64,000 bases of DNA, from contig NZ_LR134338.1 in the NCBI RefSeq assembly GCF_900637055.1, positions 1,682,001 through 1,746,000 of the forward strand, in the 5' to 3' direction. Position 1 is the first letter of the stretch. Every line of letters begins with the position of its first letter. Below are positions 44,833 through 52,303 of the stretch, piece by piece. The position numbers and the translations under genes were made by a program. The notes beneath the pieces are model-generated. The model made no database searches. It had not been told where the DNA came from and saw only the letters and a list, made by a program, of their open reading frames with translations. Source of the stretch: Brevibacillus brevis. GTDB lineage: Bacteria > Bacillota > Bacilli > Brevibacillales > Brevibacillaceae.

Positions 44833-45585
44833 ATGGGGCAGGATCAGGATGAGGCTTCCTTTATGCGTGTCAAACCTTTTCTTGCGGATATCAAAAAACA
44901 CTGCTTATCCCTCGCAAAAAACGACTGGGATGCGCAGGACCTTCTGCAAGAAACATTGACGAAGGTGTATCGTTTCTTGCAGAAGGCTCCAGACAGAGAA
45001 CTGACCAAGGCATTTTTAAGGCAAATTGCCACGAATGCTTGGATCGACCATTGCCGGAAAGTAAAGGCGAATGAGCTTCCCGCCCTGTTTGATGAAGCGA
45101 TACATCTGCATCAGTCCACTGTATCCGATGCGTTTGTGCAGAGAGAGGTGTTTGAGCAACTGGCTGATCGTCTAAATGCCAGACAAATGGTGTTAATTCT
45201 CATGATGGACATTTTTTCATTTACGGCGCAGGAAACAGCCACATTGCTGCATACGACAGTAGGGGCTGTGAAGGAAGGTGTGAAGAGAGCTCGTCAGCGC
45301 TTGTTCATGCTGGCTGAGCAATCCAGACAGGATGACAGCCAGTCCAGCCAAAAGAGAATCGACAAAGCTGGCCGTCGTGATTCGTCTGGGTTTGTATCAA
45401 AGGAAGGGTTCGAGCAATTTTTGGCTGCTTTTCGCGCGGGGGATGCCTATGCGATTTGTGAAACGTACCTGCGTCTCGCTGAACAGGGCGTGAGTGTGGA
45501 AAAGGTCTCGGTGGCAGGCGATCGCCTTTTCTTTGCTGTTCGTGACCCGGATGGGCATTTGCTGCATTTTTTTCAGAAATGGTAG
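44833..45585 (+). CDS. ECF-type sigma factor with VOC-like C-terminal extension
   Basis: 250 residues. Region 2 (DAQDLLQETLTKVYRFL...FLRQIATNAWIDHCRK, about 36-78) and region 4 (FSFTAQETATLLHTTVGAVKEGVKRARQRL) mark an ECF sigma factor. It has no anti-sigma gene beside it. After a Ser/Gln-rich linker (about 160-185) comes a ~60-residue tail ending FAVRDPDGHLLHFFQ. This copies the second half of a VOC/glyoxalase module, and the next gene encodes a complete VOC protein with FSFRDPDGHLNHLW. The tail may sense a small molecule directly. Start ATG 44833 after TGGGGGGAT. Confidence 0.85.
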   Translation: MGQDQDEASFMRVKPFLADIKKHCLSLAKNDWDAQDLLQETLTKVYRFLQKAPDRELTKAFLRQIATNAWIDHCRKVKANELPALFDEAIHLHQSTVSDAFVQREVFEQLADRLNARQMVLILMMDIFSFTAQETATLLHTTVGAVKEGVKRARQRLFMLAEQSRQDDSQSSQKRIDKAGRRDSSGFVSKEGFEQFLAAFRAGDAYAICETYLRLAEQGVSVEKVSVAGDRLFFAVRDPDGHLLHFFQKW

Positions 45586-45663
45586 AGGTACCCGTTTCTT
45601 TTTGTTCTTTTCTTTCGTTCATGAGGGTGAAACTACATATTTGAAATAAAGGAGCGAACACAA

Positions 45664-46077
45664 ATGAGTATTCATGTACGTAATTTTGCGGTTGTACAGC
45701 TGCCTGTCAAAAACTTGGAGGTATCCATAAAGTGGTACCGCGATGTGCTCGGCATACCGTTTAGTTTCGAATTTTCACCTGGAGACAATGAGGCTTGGTT
45801 GAACGTAGGCGGAGTAGGTCTCGGGCTCATTCGTTGCCCTGAAGTTCCGCGATTGGACTTTACCGATATGGCAGGACAAGCCCAGCCAATCATCTCCTTG
45901 CAGGTAGACCAAATCCATGAGGTTTATGAGGAGCTGAAAAGCAAAGGAATCGAAGTAAGTGAAATGACGTATAAGCGAGGAGGAGGATATAGCTTTAGTT
46001 TTCGTGATCCAGACGGGCATTTGAACCACTTATGGGGTGGATGGCCTTCTGCTGAGGAGGAAGAGAGAAACGCATAG
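45664..46077 (+). CDS. VOC/glyoxalase-family protein
   Basis: 137 residues with two beta-alpha-beta-beta-beta modules: VQLPVKNLEVSIKWYRDVLGIPF first, then ISLQVDQIHEVYEELKSKGIEV and RDPDGHLNHLWGGW. Such proteins bind metal and act as lyases, dioxygenases or antibiotic-binding resistance proteins. Possible metal ligands are Gln/His in the first strand of each half and the acidic residues near the ends; the set is not complete enough to name an activity. AAAGGAG lies about nine bases upstream of ATG 45664. It may be a target or partner of the preceding sigma factor. Confidence 0.82.
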   Translation: MSIHVRNFAVVQLPVKNLEVSIKWYRDVLGIPFSFEFSPGDNEAWLNVGGVGLGLIRCPEVPRLDFTDMAGQAQPIISLQVDQIHEVYEELKSKGIEVSEMTYKRGGGYSFSFRDPDGHLNHLWGGWPSAEEEERNA

Positions 46078-46099
46078 AGTTCTTCTAGCGCCAAAGATG

Positions 46100-46135
46100 C
46101 CACCTGTGAGAGTTATGCAGGTGGTTATTTTTTTC
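46100..46135 (+). terminator. Terminator after the VOC gene
   Basis: CCACCTG (46100-46106)/CAGGTGG (46118-46124), 11-nt loop, then TTATTTTTTT. Confidence 0.85.
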
Positions 46136-46140
46136 AACGG

Positions 46141-46358
46141 GGCCGCAGTGGAGAAAAGAATATTTCCAGTCTACGCTCCGGGCTACGTCCTGCTAGGAAG
46201 TATAGACTGTCCGCTGCGCAGCGATTTGCGGGGAAACGCAAAAGTGGTAGCCGCTTCGTCGCATGGGCACGTTGCGTTTCTTTGGCCCGCAGATCCCTGC
46301 GCAGCTGGGCTGGACTTCGAAAGTCGCTAGGGCTGGAAATATTCTTCTCTGGCGTGGC
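46141..46358. repeat. 218-bp nested palindromic element A1
   Basis: Outer arms AAGAATATTTCCAG / CTGGAAATATTCTT. Inner arms GCGATTTGCGGG / CCCGCAGATC plus GAAACGCAA / TTGCGTTTC flank a ~35-nt apex. In reverse orientation it shares the CGGACAGTC block and the AGACTGGAAAT end with element C at 11.6 kb. Open frames inside it are mirror artefacts. Confidence 0.75.
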
Positions 46359-46403
46359 TTGTCGATCATTCTCAATCTTTAAAAGCCACTTGAAACTCCA
46401 TCC

Positions 46404-46619
46404 GCTCGCAAGGAAACAGGAGAAATAAGCGAAGATCTTTGGGGCACCAACCGAGGCGCAATGGAAAAAGCGAAACACGCCTTTAAGCGTCCACCTCTGA
46501 GAAGCATCCTTGAGCTTCTACTTTGGACGCGGTTTCGCTTTTTCCATGGAGCCGTGCAGTCAATCCCCCTAGCAGGTGACCCAAGAAGCTGGAGCGTTTT
46601 CTCCTGTTTCCTCCCACCA
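46404..46619. repeat. ~216-bp nested palindromic element B1
   Basis: Outer arms GGAAACAGGAGAAA (46412-46425) with a perfect complement at 46598-46611. Inner arms ATGGAAAAAGCGAAAC...GCGTCCA and TGGACGCGGTTTCGCTTTTTCCAT. Contains CAGTCAATCCCCC after the inner arm, as element C does. Confidence 0.75.
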
Positions 46620-46647
46620 CAGCAGTTGGAGCGCAGATTTCATAAGT

Positions 46648-46865
46648 GGCCGCAGTGGAGAGAAGAATATTTCCAGTCTACGCTCCGGGCTACGTCCTGC
46701 TAGGAAGTATAGACTGTCCGCTCCGCAGCGATTTGCGGGGAAACGCAAAAGTGGTAGCCGCTTCGTCGCATGGGCACGTTGCGTTTCTTTGGCCCGCAAA
46801 TCCCTGCGCAGCTGGGCTGGACTTCGAAAGTCGCTAGGACTGGAAATATTCTTCTCTGGCGTGGC
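46648..46865. repeat. 218-bp nested palindromic element A2
   Basis: Same length as A1 and exactly 507 bp downstream of it, with only a few substitutions. Here the outer arms are a perfect 20-bp inverted repeat (AGAGAAGAATATTTCCAGTC and complement) and the inner arm CCCGCAAATC pairs perfectly, where A1 has a wobble. Confidence 0.75.
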
Positions 46866-46910
46866 TAATTGTTTGTACTCAATCTTTCAAAGCCTATCAG
46901 AAAAGCAGCT

Positions 46911-47125
46911 GCTCGCAAGGAAACAGGAGAAATAAGCGAAGATCTTTGGGGCACCAACCGAGGCGCAATGGAAAAAGCGAAACACGCCTTTAAGCGTCCA
47001 CCTCTGAGAGCATCCTTGAGGTTCTACTTTGGACGCGGTTTTGCTTTTTCCATGGAGCCGTGCAGTCAATCCCCCTAGCAGGTGACCCAAGAAGCTGGAG
47101 CGTTTTCTCCTGTTTCCTCCCACCA
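46911..47125. repeat. ~215-bp nested palindromic element B2
   Basis: Copy of B1 507 bp downstream, one base shorter (GAGAGC for GAGAAGC), outer arms at 46919-46932 and 47104-47117. Together A1-B1 and A2-B2 fill the otherwise gene-free 46.1-47.2 kb region. Confidence 0.75.
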
Positions 47126-47162
47126 CTGCAGCTGGAATAGCGCATCTCAAATTAAGACGTAA

Positions 47163-47199
47163 AGTATCAAAATGATACTATTTAATCTCATTATGATAC
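47163..47199 (+). promoter_or_regulatory. Likely upstream activator sites for the sigma-54 promoter
   Basis: AGTATCA-AAA-TGATACT (47163-47179) is a perfect 17-bp dyad. A second, degraded copy (CTCATTATGATACG, TGATAC at 47194-47199) lies 21 bp further on, centre to centre, on the same helix face. Both are 45-75 bp upstream of the -24 element, the usual place for an enhancer-binding protein. Confidence 0.6.
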
Positions 47200-47239
47200 G
47201 ATTACCACCGAAATAATAAGCCATCCAAGCTTCACATCG

Positions 47240-47256
47240 TTGGCACGATCCTTGCT
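47240..47256 (+). promoter_or_regulatory. Sigma-54 (-24/-12) promoter of the dpaL operon
   Basis: TTGGCACGATCCTTGCT matches the consensus YTGGCACG-N4-TTGCW at every conserved base; GG at 47242 and GC at 47254 are correctly spaced. It lies about 40 bp before dpaL. Confidence 0.9.
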
Positions 47257-47294
47257 TTATCAAAGTGATGAAACCACCCGAGGAGGAACCATCG

Positions 47295-48533
47295 ATGGAT
47301 AAACGACCACCAATCTACGTTGTGAAAAATCAGAGAAAAATTAGCGGGAGTTCTCGCATTCCTATCTATTTGACCGCAAAAGAAACCCGTTTTGCCAAAG
47401 CTTTTCACCAATCCCTCGCAAGCTACGAGCCGACTCCCCTCGTTACATTGCCTGCACTGGCACGTGAGTTGGGAGTAGGACAGGTCCTTGTAAAAGATGA
47501 ATCCAAGCGATTTGACCTCAATGCCTTCAAGGTTTTGGGAGCTTCTTACGCGATGGCTCGTTTCTTGTGCGAGAAGCTGGGGAAATCGACAGAAGAGATG
47601 ACCTTTGAAGCATTGTGCTCCCAAGAGATGAGAGAGCGAATCGGAGAAGTCACCTTCGTGACAGCGACAGATGGCAATCACGGACGGGCAGTTGCATGGG
47701 CTGCGAAGGCGCTCGGACAGCATGCTGTCGTTTATTTGCCCAAAGGCTCCGCCCAGCAACGAGTAGATGCGATACGAGAGGCCGGCGCACAAGCCCACGT
47801 CATCAATGGAAACTACGATGAAGCCGTGCGTCTTTCCGAACAAATGGCCAAAGAACGTGGTTGGCAAGTGATTCAAGATACGGCATGGGAAGGCTACACG
47901 ACCATTCCCACGTGGATCATGCAGGGCTATACGACGATGGCAGCCGAGGCCATGGAACAACTCTCAGCCCTCACCGACGCCAAACAGCCGACGCATCTAT
48001 TCTTGCAGGCAGGTGTCGGTTCCATGGCCGCCGCAGTCTTGGGGCATTTTGTTGCAGCGCAAGCAAACAAAGACCTAACGACCGTGATCGTCGAGCCGCA
48101 TAGCGCCAATTGCATGGTCCTCTCAGCAGAAGAGAACGACGGACAACCACATGTAGCCACGGGAGAGCTTGGGACCATCATGGCAGGTCTAGCGTGCGGC
48201 GAGCCGAATCCGATGGCATGGGAGATCTTGCGGGAGCATGCAGACTTCTTCGTCAGCTGTGCTGATTACGTGGCGGCAAACGGCATGCGTATACTTGCGT
48301 CACCGACTGGAGATGACCCTTCCATTGTGAGCGGGGAAAGTGGAGCAGTCGGGGCAGGGCTTCTCGCTGCCTTGATGAGCAAGCCAATGTATCGTCAACA
48401 GCGTGAACAGCTCGGCCTGAATGAAAATTCGGTTGTTCTGTGCTTTAGTACGGAAGGTGACACGGATCGGAATATCTACAGACGCATCATCTGGGAAGGC
48501 GCATGCCGAGAAGAGGGGGATATGACAAAATGA
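47295..48533 (+). CDS. dpaL: Diaminopropionate ammonia-lyase
   Basis: PLP enzyme that splits 2,3-diaminopropionate (D or L) to pyruvate and two ammonia. 412 residues of fold-type II: VKDESKRFDLNAFKVLGASYA (PLP Lys in the RFxLNAFK context specific for DpaL/YgeX), TDGNHGRAVAWAA, QAGVGSMAAAVLG and GDTDRNIYR near the end. ATG 47295 follows CGAGGAGGAACC; an ATG ten codons upstream overlaps that site. Driven by a sigma-54 promoter and overlapping the M20 hydrolase gene, as in the E. coli ygeX-ygeY arrangement. Confidence 0.93.
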   Translation: MDKRPPIYVVKNQRKISGSSRIPIYLTAKETRFAKAFHQSLASYEPTPLVTLPALARELGVGQVLVKDESKRFDLNAFKVLGASYAMARFLCEKLGKSTEEMTFEALCSQEMRERIGEVTFVTATDGNHGRAVAWAAKALGQHAVVYLPKGSAQQRVDAIREAGAQAHVINGNYDEAVRLSEQMAKERGWQVIQDTAWEGYTTIPTWIMQGYTTMAAEAMEQLSALTDAKQPTHLFLQAGVGSMAAAVLGHFVAAQANKDLTTVIVEPHSANCMVLSAEENDGQPHVATGELGTIMAGLACGEPNPMAWEILREHADFFVSCADYVAANGMRILASPTGDDPSIVSGESGAVGAGLLAALMSKPMYRQQREQLGLNENSVVLCFSTEGDTDRNIYRRIIWEGACREEGDMTK

Positions 48534-49690
48534 ACGTGACGATCAATCGAGACGAACTGATTTCATTGGTGCAGAACTTAATCCGTATCGACTCCGTAAA
48601 TCCATACCTCGATGACGATGGGCCAGGTGAAAAAGAGATTGCTGCTTTTATTCGAGATCGTTTACAGGCGGCAGGACTGGAGGTTCATGTTACGCCTATT
48701 AACGACACAGCGGTCAATGTCGTCGGGATTCTACGGGGAACAGGCGGCGGCAAATCCTTGATGCTCAATGGACATATGGATACGGTAAGCGCCAAGCGCA
48801 TGGAGATTCCGCCGTTTGAGCCAACCCTTGCGGACAACAAAATTTACGGCAGAGGCAGTCAGGACATGAAGGGCAGTCTGGGGGCCATGATCGCCGCAGT
48901 AGAGGCGATCGCACAAGCAAAGGTTCCGTTGGCAGGAGATGTCATTTTGACTTTTGTCGCTGACGAGGAATATAAAAGCATCGGCACGGAGGAGTTGGTA
49001 AAGGCTTACAAAGCAGATGCGGCGATATGCTGTGAGCCTTCCGATCTGGCGATTGGCGTCGTTCACAGAGGATTTGCCTGGGTCAAATGTGAGGTGCTGG
49101 GCAAGGCAGCCCACGGAAGTCGTCCAGCAGAAGGGATTGATGCAATCGTTCGGGCGGGCAGGGTCCTGCAAGAGCTGGAGCGTCTCTCAGACAGATTGGC
49201 TCAAGGTGCGGCTCATCCGATACTCGGTGCGGCATCTGTCCATGCTTCACTCATTCAGGGCGGGACGGAGCTGTCCACCTACCCAGACTATTGCCGCATC
49301 GACTGGGAGAGAAGGACGTTGCCGGGCGAGACAGAGGCAGACGTGGCAAATGAAATAGAAGCATTACTACAGAAGCTGCGCGCTGAAGATGAGACGTTCC
49401 AAGCAAGTGCCGAGCTGTCATTTTTGCGGGAGCCGTTTGAAGTTGCGCTGGATGAACCTGTTTATATAGCTCTTCAGGCCGCGTGTAAGAGTGTGATGGG
49501 AAAAACACCCGAAGTATGCGGATTCTCGGGGTGGACGGATGCGGCATTATTGCAGGAGGCAGGAATTCCTACTGTCTTGTTTGGACCAGTGGGAGCCGGT
49601 CTGCATTCGGCAGTCGAATATGTAGAGGTAGATAGCTTGGTAGACATGAGTGCCATCTTGGTGGAGACGATTTGCGATTTTTGCCGGTAA
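48530..49690 (+). CDS. M20-family metallopeptidase/deacylase (ArgE/YgeY-like)
   Basis: Zinc amidohydrolase, 386 residues. Metal and catalytic motifs: MLNGHMDTV (His and Asp), GRGSQDMKGSLGAM (bridging Asp), VADEEYKSIGTEEL (catalytic Glu pair), CCEPSD and a late GPVGAGLHSAVEYVE (His). The dimerisation domain lies about 180-290. Overlap with dpaL (ATGA) suggests it releases diaminopropionate or a similar amino acid from an acylated or peptide precursor for DpaL; E. coli YgeY occupies the same position. Confidence 0.9.
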   Translation: MNVTINRDELISLVQNLIRIDSVNPYLDDDGPGEKEIAAFIRDRLQAAGLEVHVTPINDTAVNVVGILRGTGGGKSLMLNGHMDTVSAKRMEIPPFEPTLADNKIYGRGSQDMKGSLGAMIAAVEAIAQAKVPLAGDVILTFVADEEYKSIGTEELVKAYKADAAICCEPSDLAIGVVHRGFAWVKCEVLGKAAHGSRPAEGIDAIVRAGRVLQELERLSDRLAQGAAHPILGAASVHASLIQGGTELSTYPDYCRIDWERRTLPGETEADVANEIEALLQKLRAEDETFQASAELSFLREPFEVALDEPVYIALQAACKSVMGKTPEVCGFSGWTDAALLQEAGIPTVLFGPVGAGLHSAVEYVEVDSLVDMSAILVETICDFCR

Positions 49691-49764
49691 AAAATGCATA
49701 AGGGCAGGCTTCTCCTTGTGATGCGCTATAATGAAGGCAAGAGATTGACGGGAGGGGGAGCCAA

Positions 49765-51546
49765 ATGCCCTTGCGAGAAATTCAAGAAAGTGTACAACAG
49801 ATTGCTTCAGCAGTTGCATCCGTTCTGCGCGTAGAGGTAGAGATTGCGGACAGTCAGTTTTTGCGGATCGCAGGAACGGGAAAGACTGAGGCTGGCGTTT
49901 TGCGGACGATGGCAGGAGAGGATCATATATACCGGGAGTCATTGCTCGCTGGGCATCCTGTTGTGATCATGCATCCGGGGCAGGATGAGCGGTGCCGTCC
50001 TTGTATGCATTATGGAAATTGCACGGAGACGGGAGAGATTTGTTGCCCGATTCAATTAGACAATGAAAATATAGGTGTGATCGGCCTGCTCGCTTTCGAT
50101 GAGGAGCAGCGCGAGCGGTTGTTTGCGGATGTAGATGCGATATTGACCTATCTGCAAAAAATGGCCGAGCTGATCGCCATTAAGCTAAAAGAGCACTACT
50201 TGTACGTCGAACAGTTGCATACGGTAGAAAAGCTACGTGTCGTCATGGATGAAATGGACAAAGCCATGTTTCTCGTCGATCAAGACAATCGGATCATTCA
50301 GGCGAACCAGCGTGCCCGTCAGTATTTGCAGCTCGATCACGACGACAGTCAAACGGCAGAATGGATAGATGCTATTCGCTGTGCAGATACCGCGCAGTCT
50401 GCGCCAAAGCAGATCGTTTTGTCCATCGGGCAGGAAGACAAGACATTTTTGTTTGCCATTAAGCCCATTCTACAGGCAGGAACGGTCAAAGAATGGGTGA
50501 TTACGCTTGATGATGTACAGGAAGTCGTGCAAATCGCAAGGCAAGTGAGTGGGTACTCGGAGCCCGATCCTTTTCGGGTGATTGGTGGAAACAGTCCTGC
50601 GATTGTACAGGCGAAGGAAGTAGCAAGACGTGTGGCAGCCAGTGATTCGACTGTCCTGCTCCAAGGGGAAAGTGGAACCGGAAAGGAGCTTTTTGCCAGA
50701 GCCATTCATCAGTCAAGCCCGCGCCGTGACGAGCCGTTCCTTTCGATTAATTGCGCCGCAATTCCTGAGCATTTGATGGAAAGCGAGTTGTTCGGTTACG
50801 AGGAAGGCTCATTCACAGGAGCGCGAAAAGGTGGAAAACCGGGGTTGTTTGAGGTCGCAGGAAAAGGCACACTGTTCCTCGATGAAATCGGGGATATGCC
50901 TATGCATTTACAGAGCAAGCTGCTGCGCGTGTTGCAAGAAAAGGAACTGTACCGAATTGGAGGTAACGGCAAGGCCATACCTTTAGCAGCAAGGATCGTT
51001 GCAGCGACCCATCTGGATTTGCAGGAGCGGGTAGACGCGGGGGTGTTTCGGTTGGACCTGTACTATCGATTGCATGTGATTCCCATCCACTTGCCCTCGC
51101 TACGAGAACGTAGAGAGGATATACTGCCTTTGGCGAACGATATCCTTTTGGCGCATGCGAATCGGGTGGGGAAGAAGTTGCACGGCTTTTCCCAAGAGAC
51201 GCAAAACGTCCTGTTTCATCACGACTGGAGAGGAAATGTCCGAGAGCTGGAAAATGTAATCGAGTACGCGGTCAATATGGAAGCAACCTCTTGGGTTCAG
51301 CCTTCGAGCTTGCCCATTCGAACGGGATTGCTGCGTGATTCTCCCCCGCATTCCGTTAAAGAAAGTCAGGGGCCATTCGACTGGCAAAAGCAAGGACTTA
51401 CGCTGAAAGAACTGGAACGAGCAGCAATCGATGCCGCGATGCAACAAATCCGGGATAGAAACGGACGAAAAGAAGAAGCAGCTGCGCTATTAGGCATAAG
51501 CCGGGCAACGCTGTTTCGGAAACTGCGCGAGTACGGCCTCACCTGA
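49765..51546 (+). CDS. Sigma-54-dependent enhancer-binding activator
   Basis: 593 residues, probably the activator of the dpaL operon. N-terminal GAF-like domain (about 1-150) with a cysteine cluster [18 protein letters not shown] (Cys77, 80, 86, 93, 94), a PAS domain (about 165-265), an AAA+ module with Walker A GESGTGKE, the sigma-54-contact loop GSFTGA, Walker [13 protein letters not shown] and R-fingers, then a Fis-type helix-turn-helix ([22 protein letters not shown]). No receiver domain, so ligand control is expected. GGGAGGGGGAG precedes ATG 49765. Confidence 0.93.
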   Translation: MPLREIQESVQQIASAVASVLRVEVEIADSQFLRIAGTGKTEAGVLRTMAGEDHIYRESLLAGHPVVIMHPGQDERCRPCMHYGNCTETGEICCPIQLDNENIGVIGLLAFDEEQRERLFADVDAILTYLQKMAELIAIKLKEHYLYVEQLHTVEKLRVVMDEMDKAMFLVDQDNRIIQANQRARQYLQLDHDDSQTAEWIDAIRCADTAQSAPKQIVLSIGQEDKTFLFAIKPILQAGTVKEWVITLDDVQEVVQIARQVSGYSEPDPFRVIGGNSPAIVQAKEVARRVAASDSTVLLQGESGTGKELFARAIHQSSPRRDEPFLSINCAAIPEHLMESELFGYEEGSFTGARKGGKPGLFEVAGKGTLFLDEIGDMPMHLQSKLLRVLQEKELYRIGGNGKAIPLAARIVAATHLDLQERVDAGVFRLDLYYRLHVIPIHLPSLRERREDILPLANDILLAHANRVGKKLHGFSQETQNVLFHHDWRGNVRELENVIEYAVNMEATSWVQPSSLPIRTGLLRDSPPHSVKESQGPFDWQKQGLTLKELERAAIDAAMQQIRDRNGRKEEAAALLGISRATLFRKLREYGLT

Positions 51547-51566
51547 TCCGTCTTCTGGCTGATTTT

Positions 51567-51595
51567 TTGGGATTGCGTGGATAATGTGGTATGAT
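51567..51595 (+). promoter_or_regulatory. Sigma-A promoter of lepB
   Basis: TTGGGA (51567-51572), 17 bp, TATGAT (51590-51595) with an upstream TGG giving an extended -10. Confidence 0.6.
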
Positions 51596-51647
51596 GGTTT
51601 GGATGCATGAATGAGAGAATGGTAAAAGGAAGGAGTGCCAAAAGAAA

Positions 51648-52205
51648 ATGAGAGAAGTATTGGGATGGATTCGATCGATAACCTTTGCTGTCGTTTTCGC
51701 TCTTGTCCTCGGAATCTTTGTATTTCAGCCGTTCAAGGTTGATGGGCATTCCATGGACCCTACCTTACAAGACGAACAGCGCATATATGTGTCTAAACTA
51801 TCACACACGTTTTCTTATTTGCCAGATTACGGCGAGATTGTCGTGATCGACAGTCGGGTAGAGCGAGACCGTACATTGATGGACGATATCATGGGGCATC
51901 CCTTGGTGTCGCTGGTCACAGGTCAAGGCGATGATCACACGATGTATGTCAAGCGGGTCATCGGAAGACCAGGCGACGTACTAGAGTTCAAAGACAACAA
52001 GGTGTATCGAAACGGTGAGGCATTGAACGAACCATACATCAAAGAAACGATGGAATATGTAGCGGACGGAAAGATCACGGTTCCAGCCGATCATGTTTAT
52101 GTCATGGGAGATAACCGGAATCACAGCACAGATTCCCGCGATATTGGCTTTATTCCGCTGGATCATGTGATGGGAACCATGATCGAAAATCCTCTTAAGA
52201 AGTAA
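51648..52205 (+). CDS. lepB: Signal peptidase I
   Basis: Membrane serine protease that removes signal peptides from exported proteins. 185 residues, one N-terminal membrane helix (about 8-28), catalytic Ser38 in GHSMDPTL and Lys about 103 in YVKRVIGRPGD, plus VMGDNRNHSTDSRDIG. Size and layout match the Bacillus SipS/SipT type. Start ATG 51648; GGAAGGAGTG lies 12 bases upstream. Single-gene unit with its own promoter and terminator. Confidence 0.96.
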   Translation: MREVLGWIRSITFAVVFALVLGIFVFQPFKVDGHSMDPTLQDEQRIYVSKLSHTFSYLPDYGEIVVIDSRVERDRTLMDDIMGHPLVSLVTGQGDDHTMYVKRVIGRPGDVLEFKDNKVYRNGEALNEPYIKETMEYVADGKITVPADHVYVMGDNRNHSTDSRDIGFIPLDHVMGTMIENPLKK

Positions 52206-52218
52206 GAACGTGAAGGAG

Positions 52219-52251
52219 AAAAGGTTGTCCATTTATGGGCAACCTTTGTTT
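52219..52251 (+). terminator. Terminator after lepB
   Basis: AAAGGTTG (52220-52227)/CAACCTTT (52240-52247), 12-nt loop, TGTTT. Confidence 0.75.
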
Positions 52252-52303
52252 CATAGAGAAAGATGTCCCACTCTTCTGATAGCTTTAAAAAGGAGGCCAG
52301 CCT

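Noticed and set aside
46134..47150. Several 60-120 codon frames on both strands
   Set aside because: They are repeated and mirrored because the DNA is palindromic and duplicated; none has a convincing ribosome site or domain.
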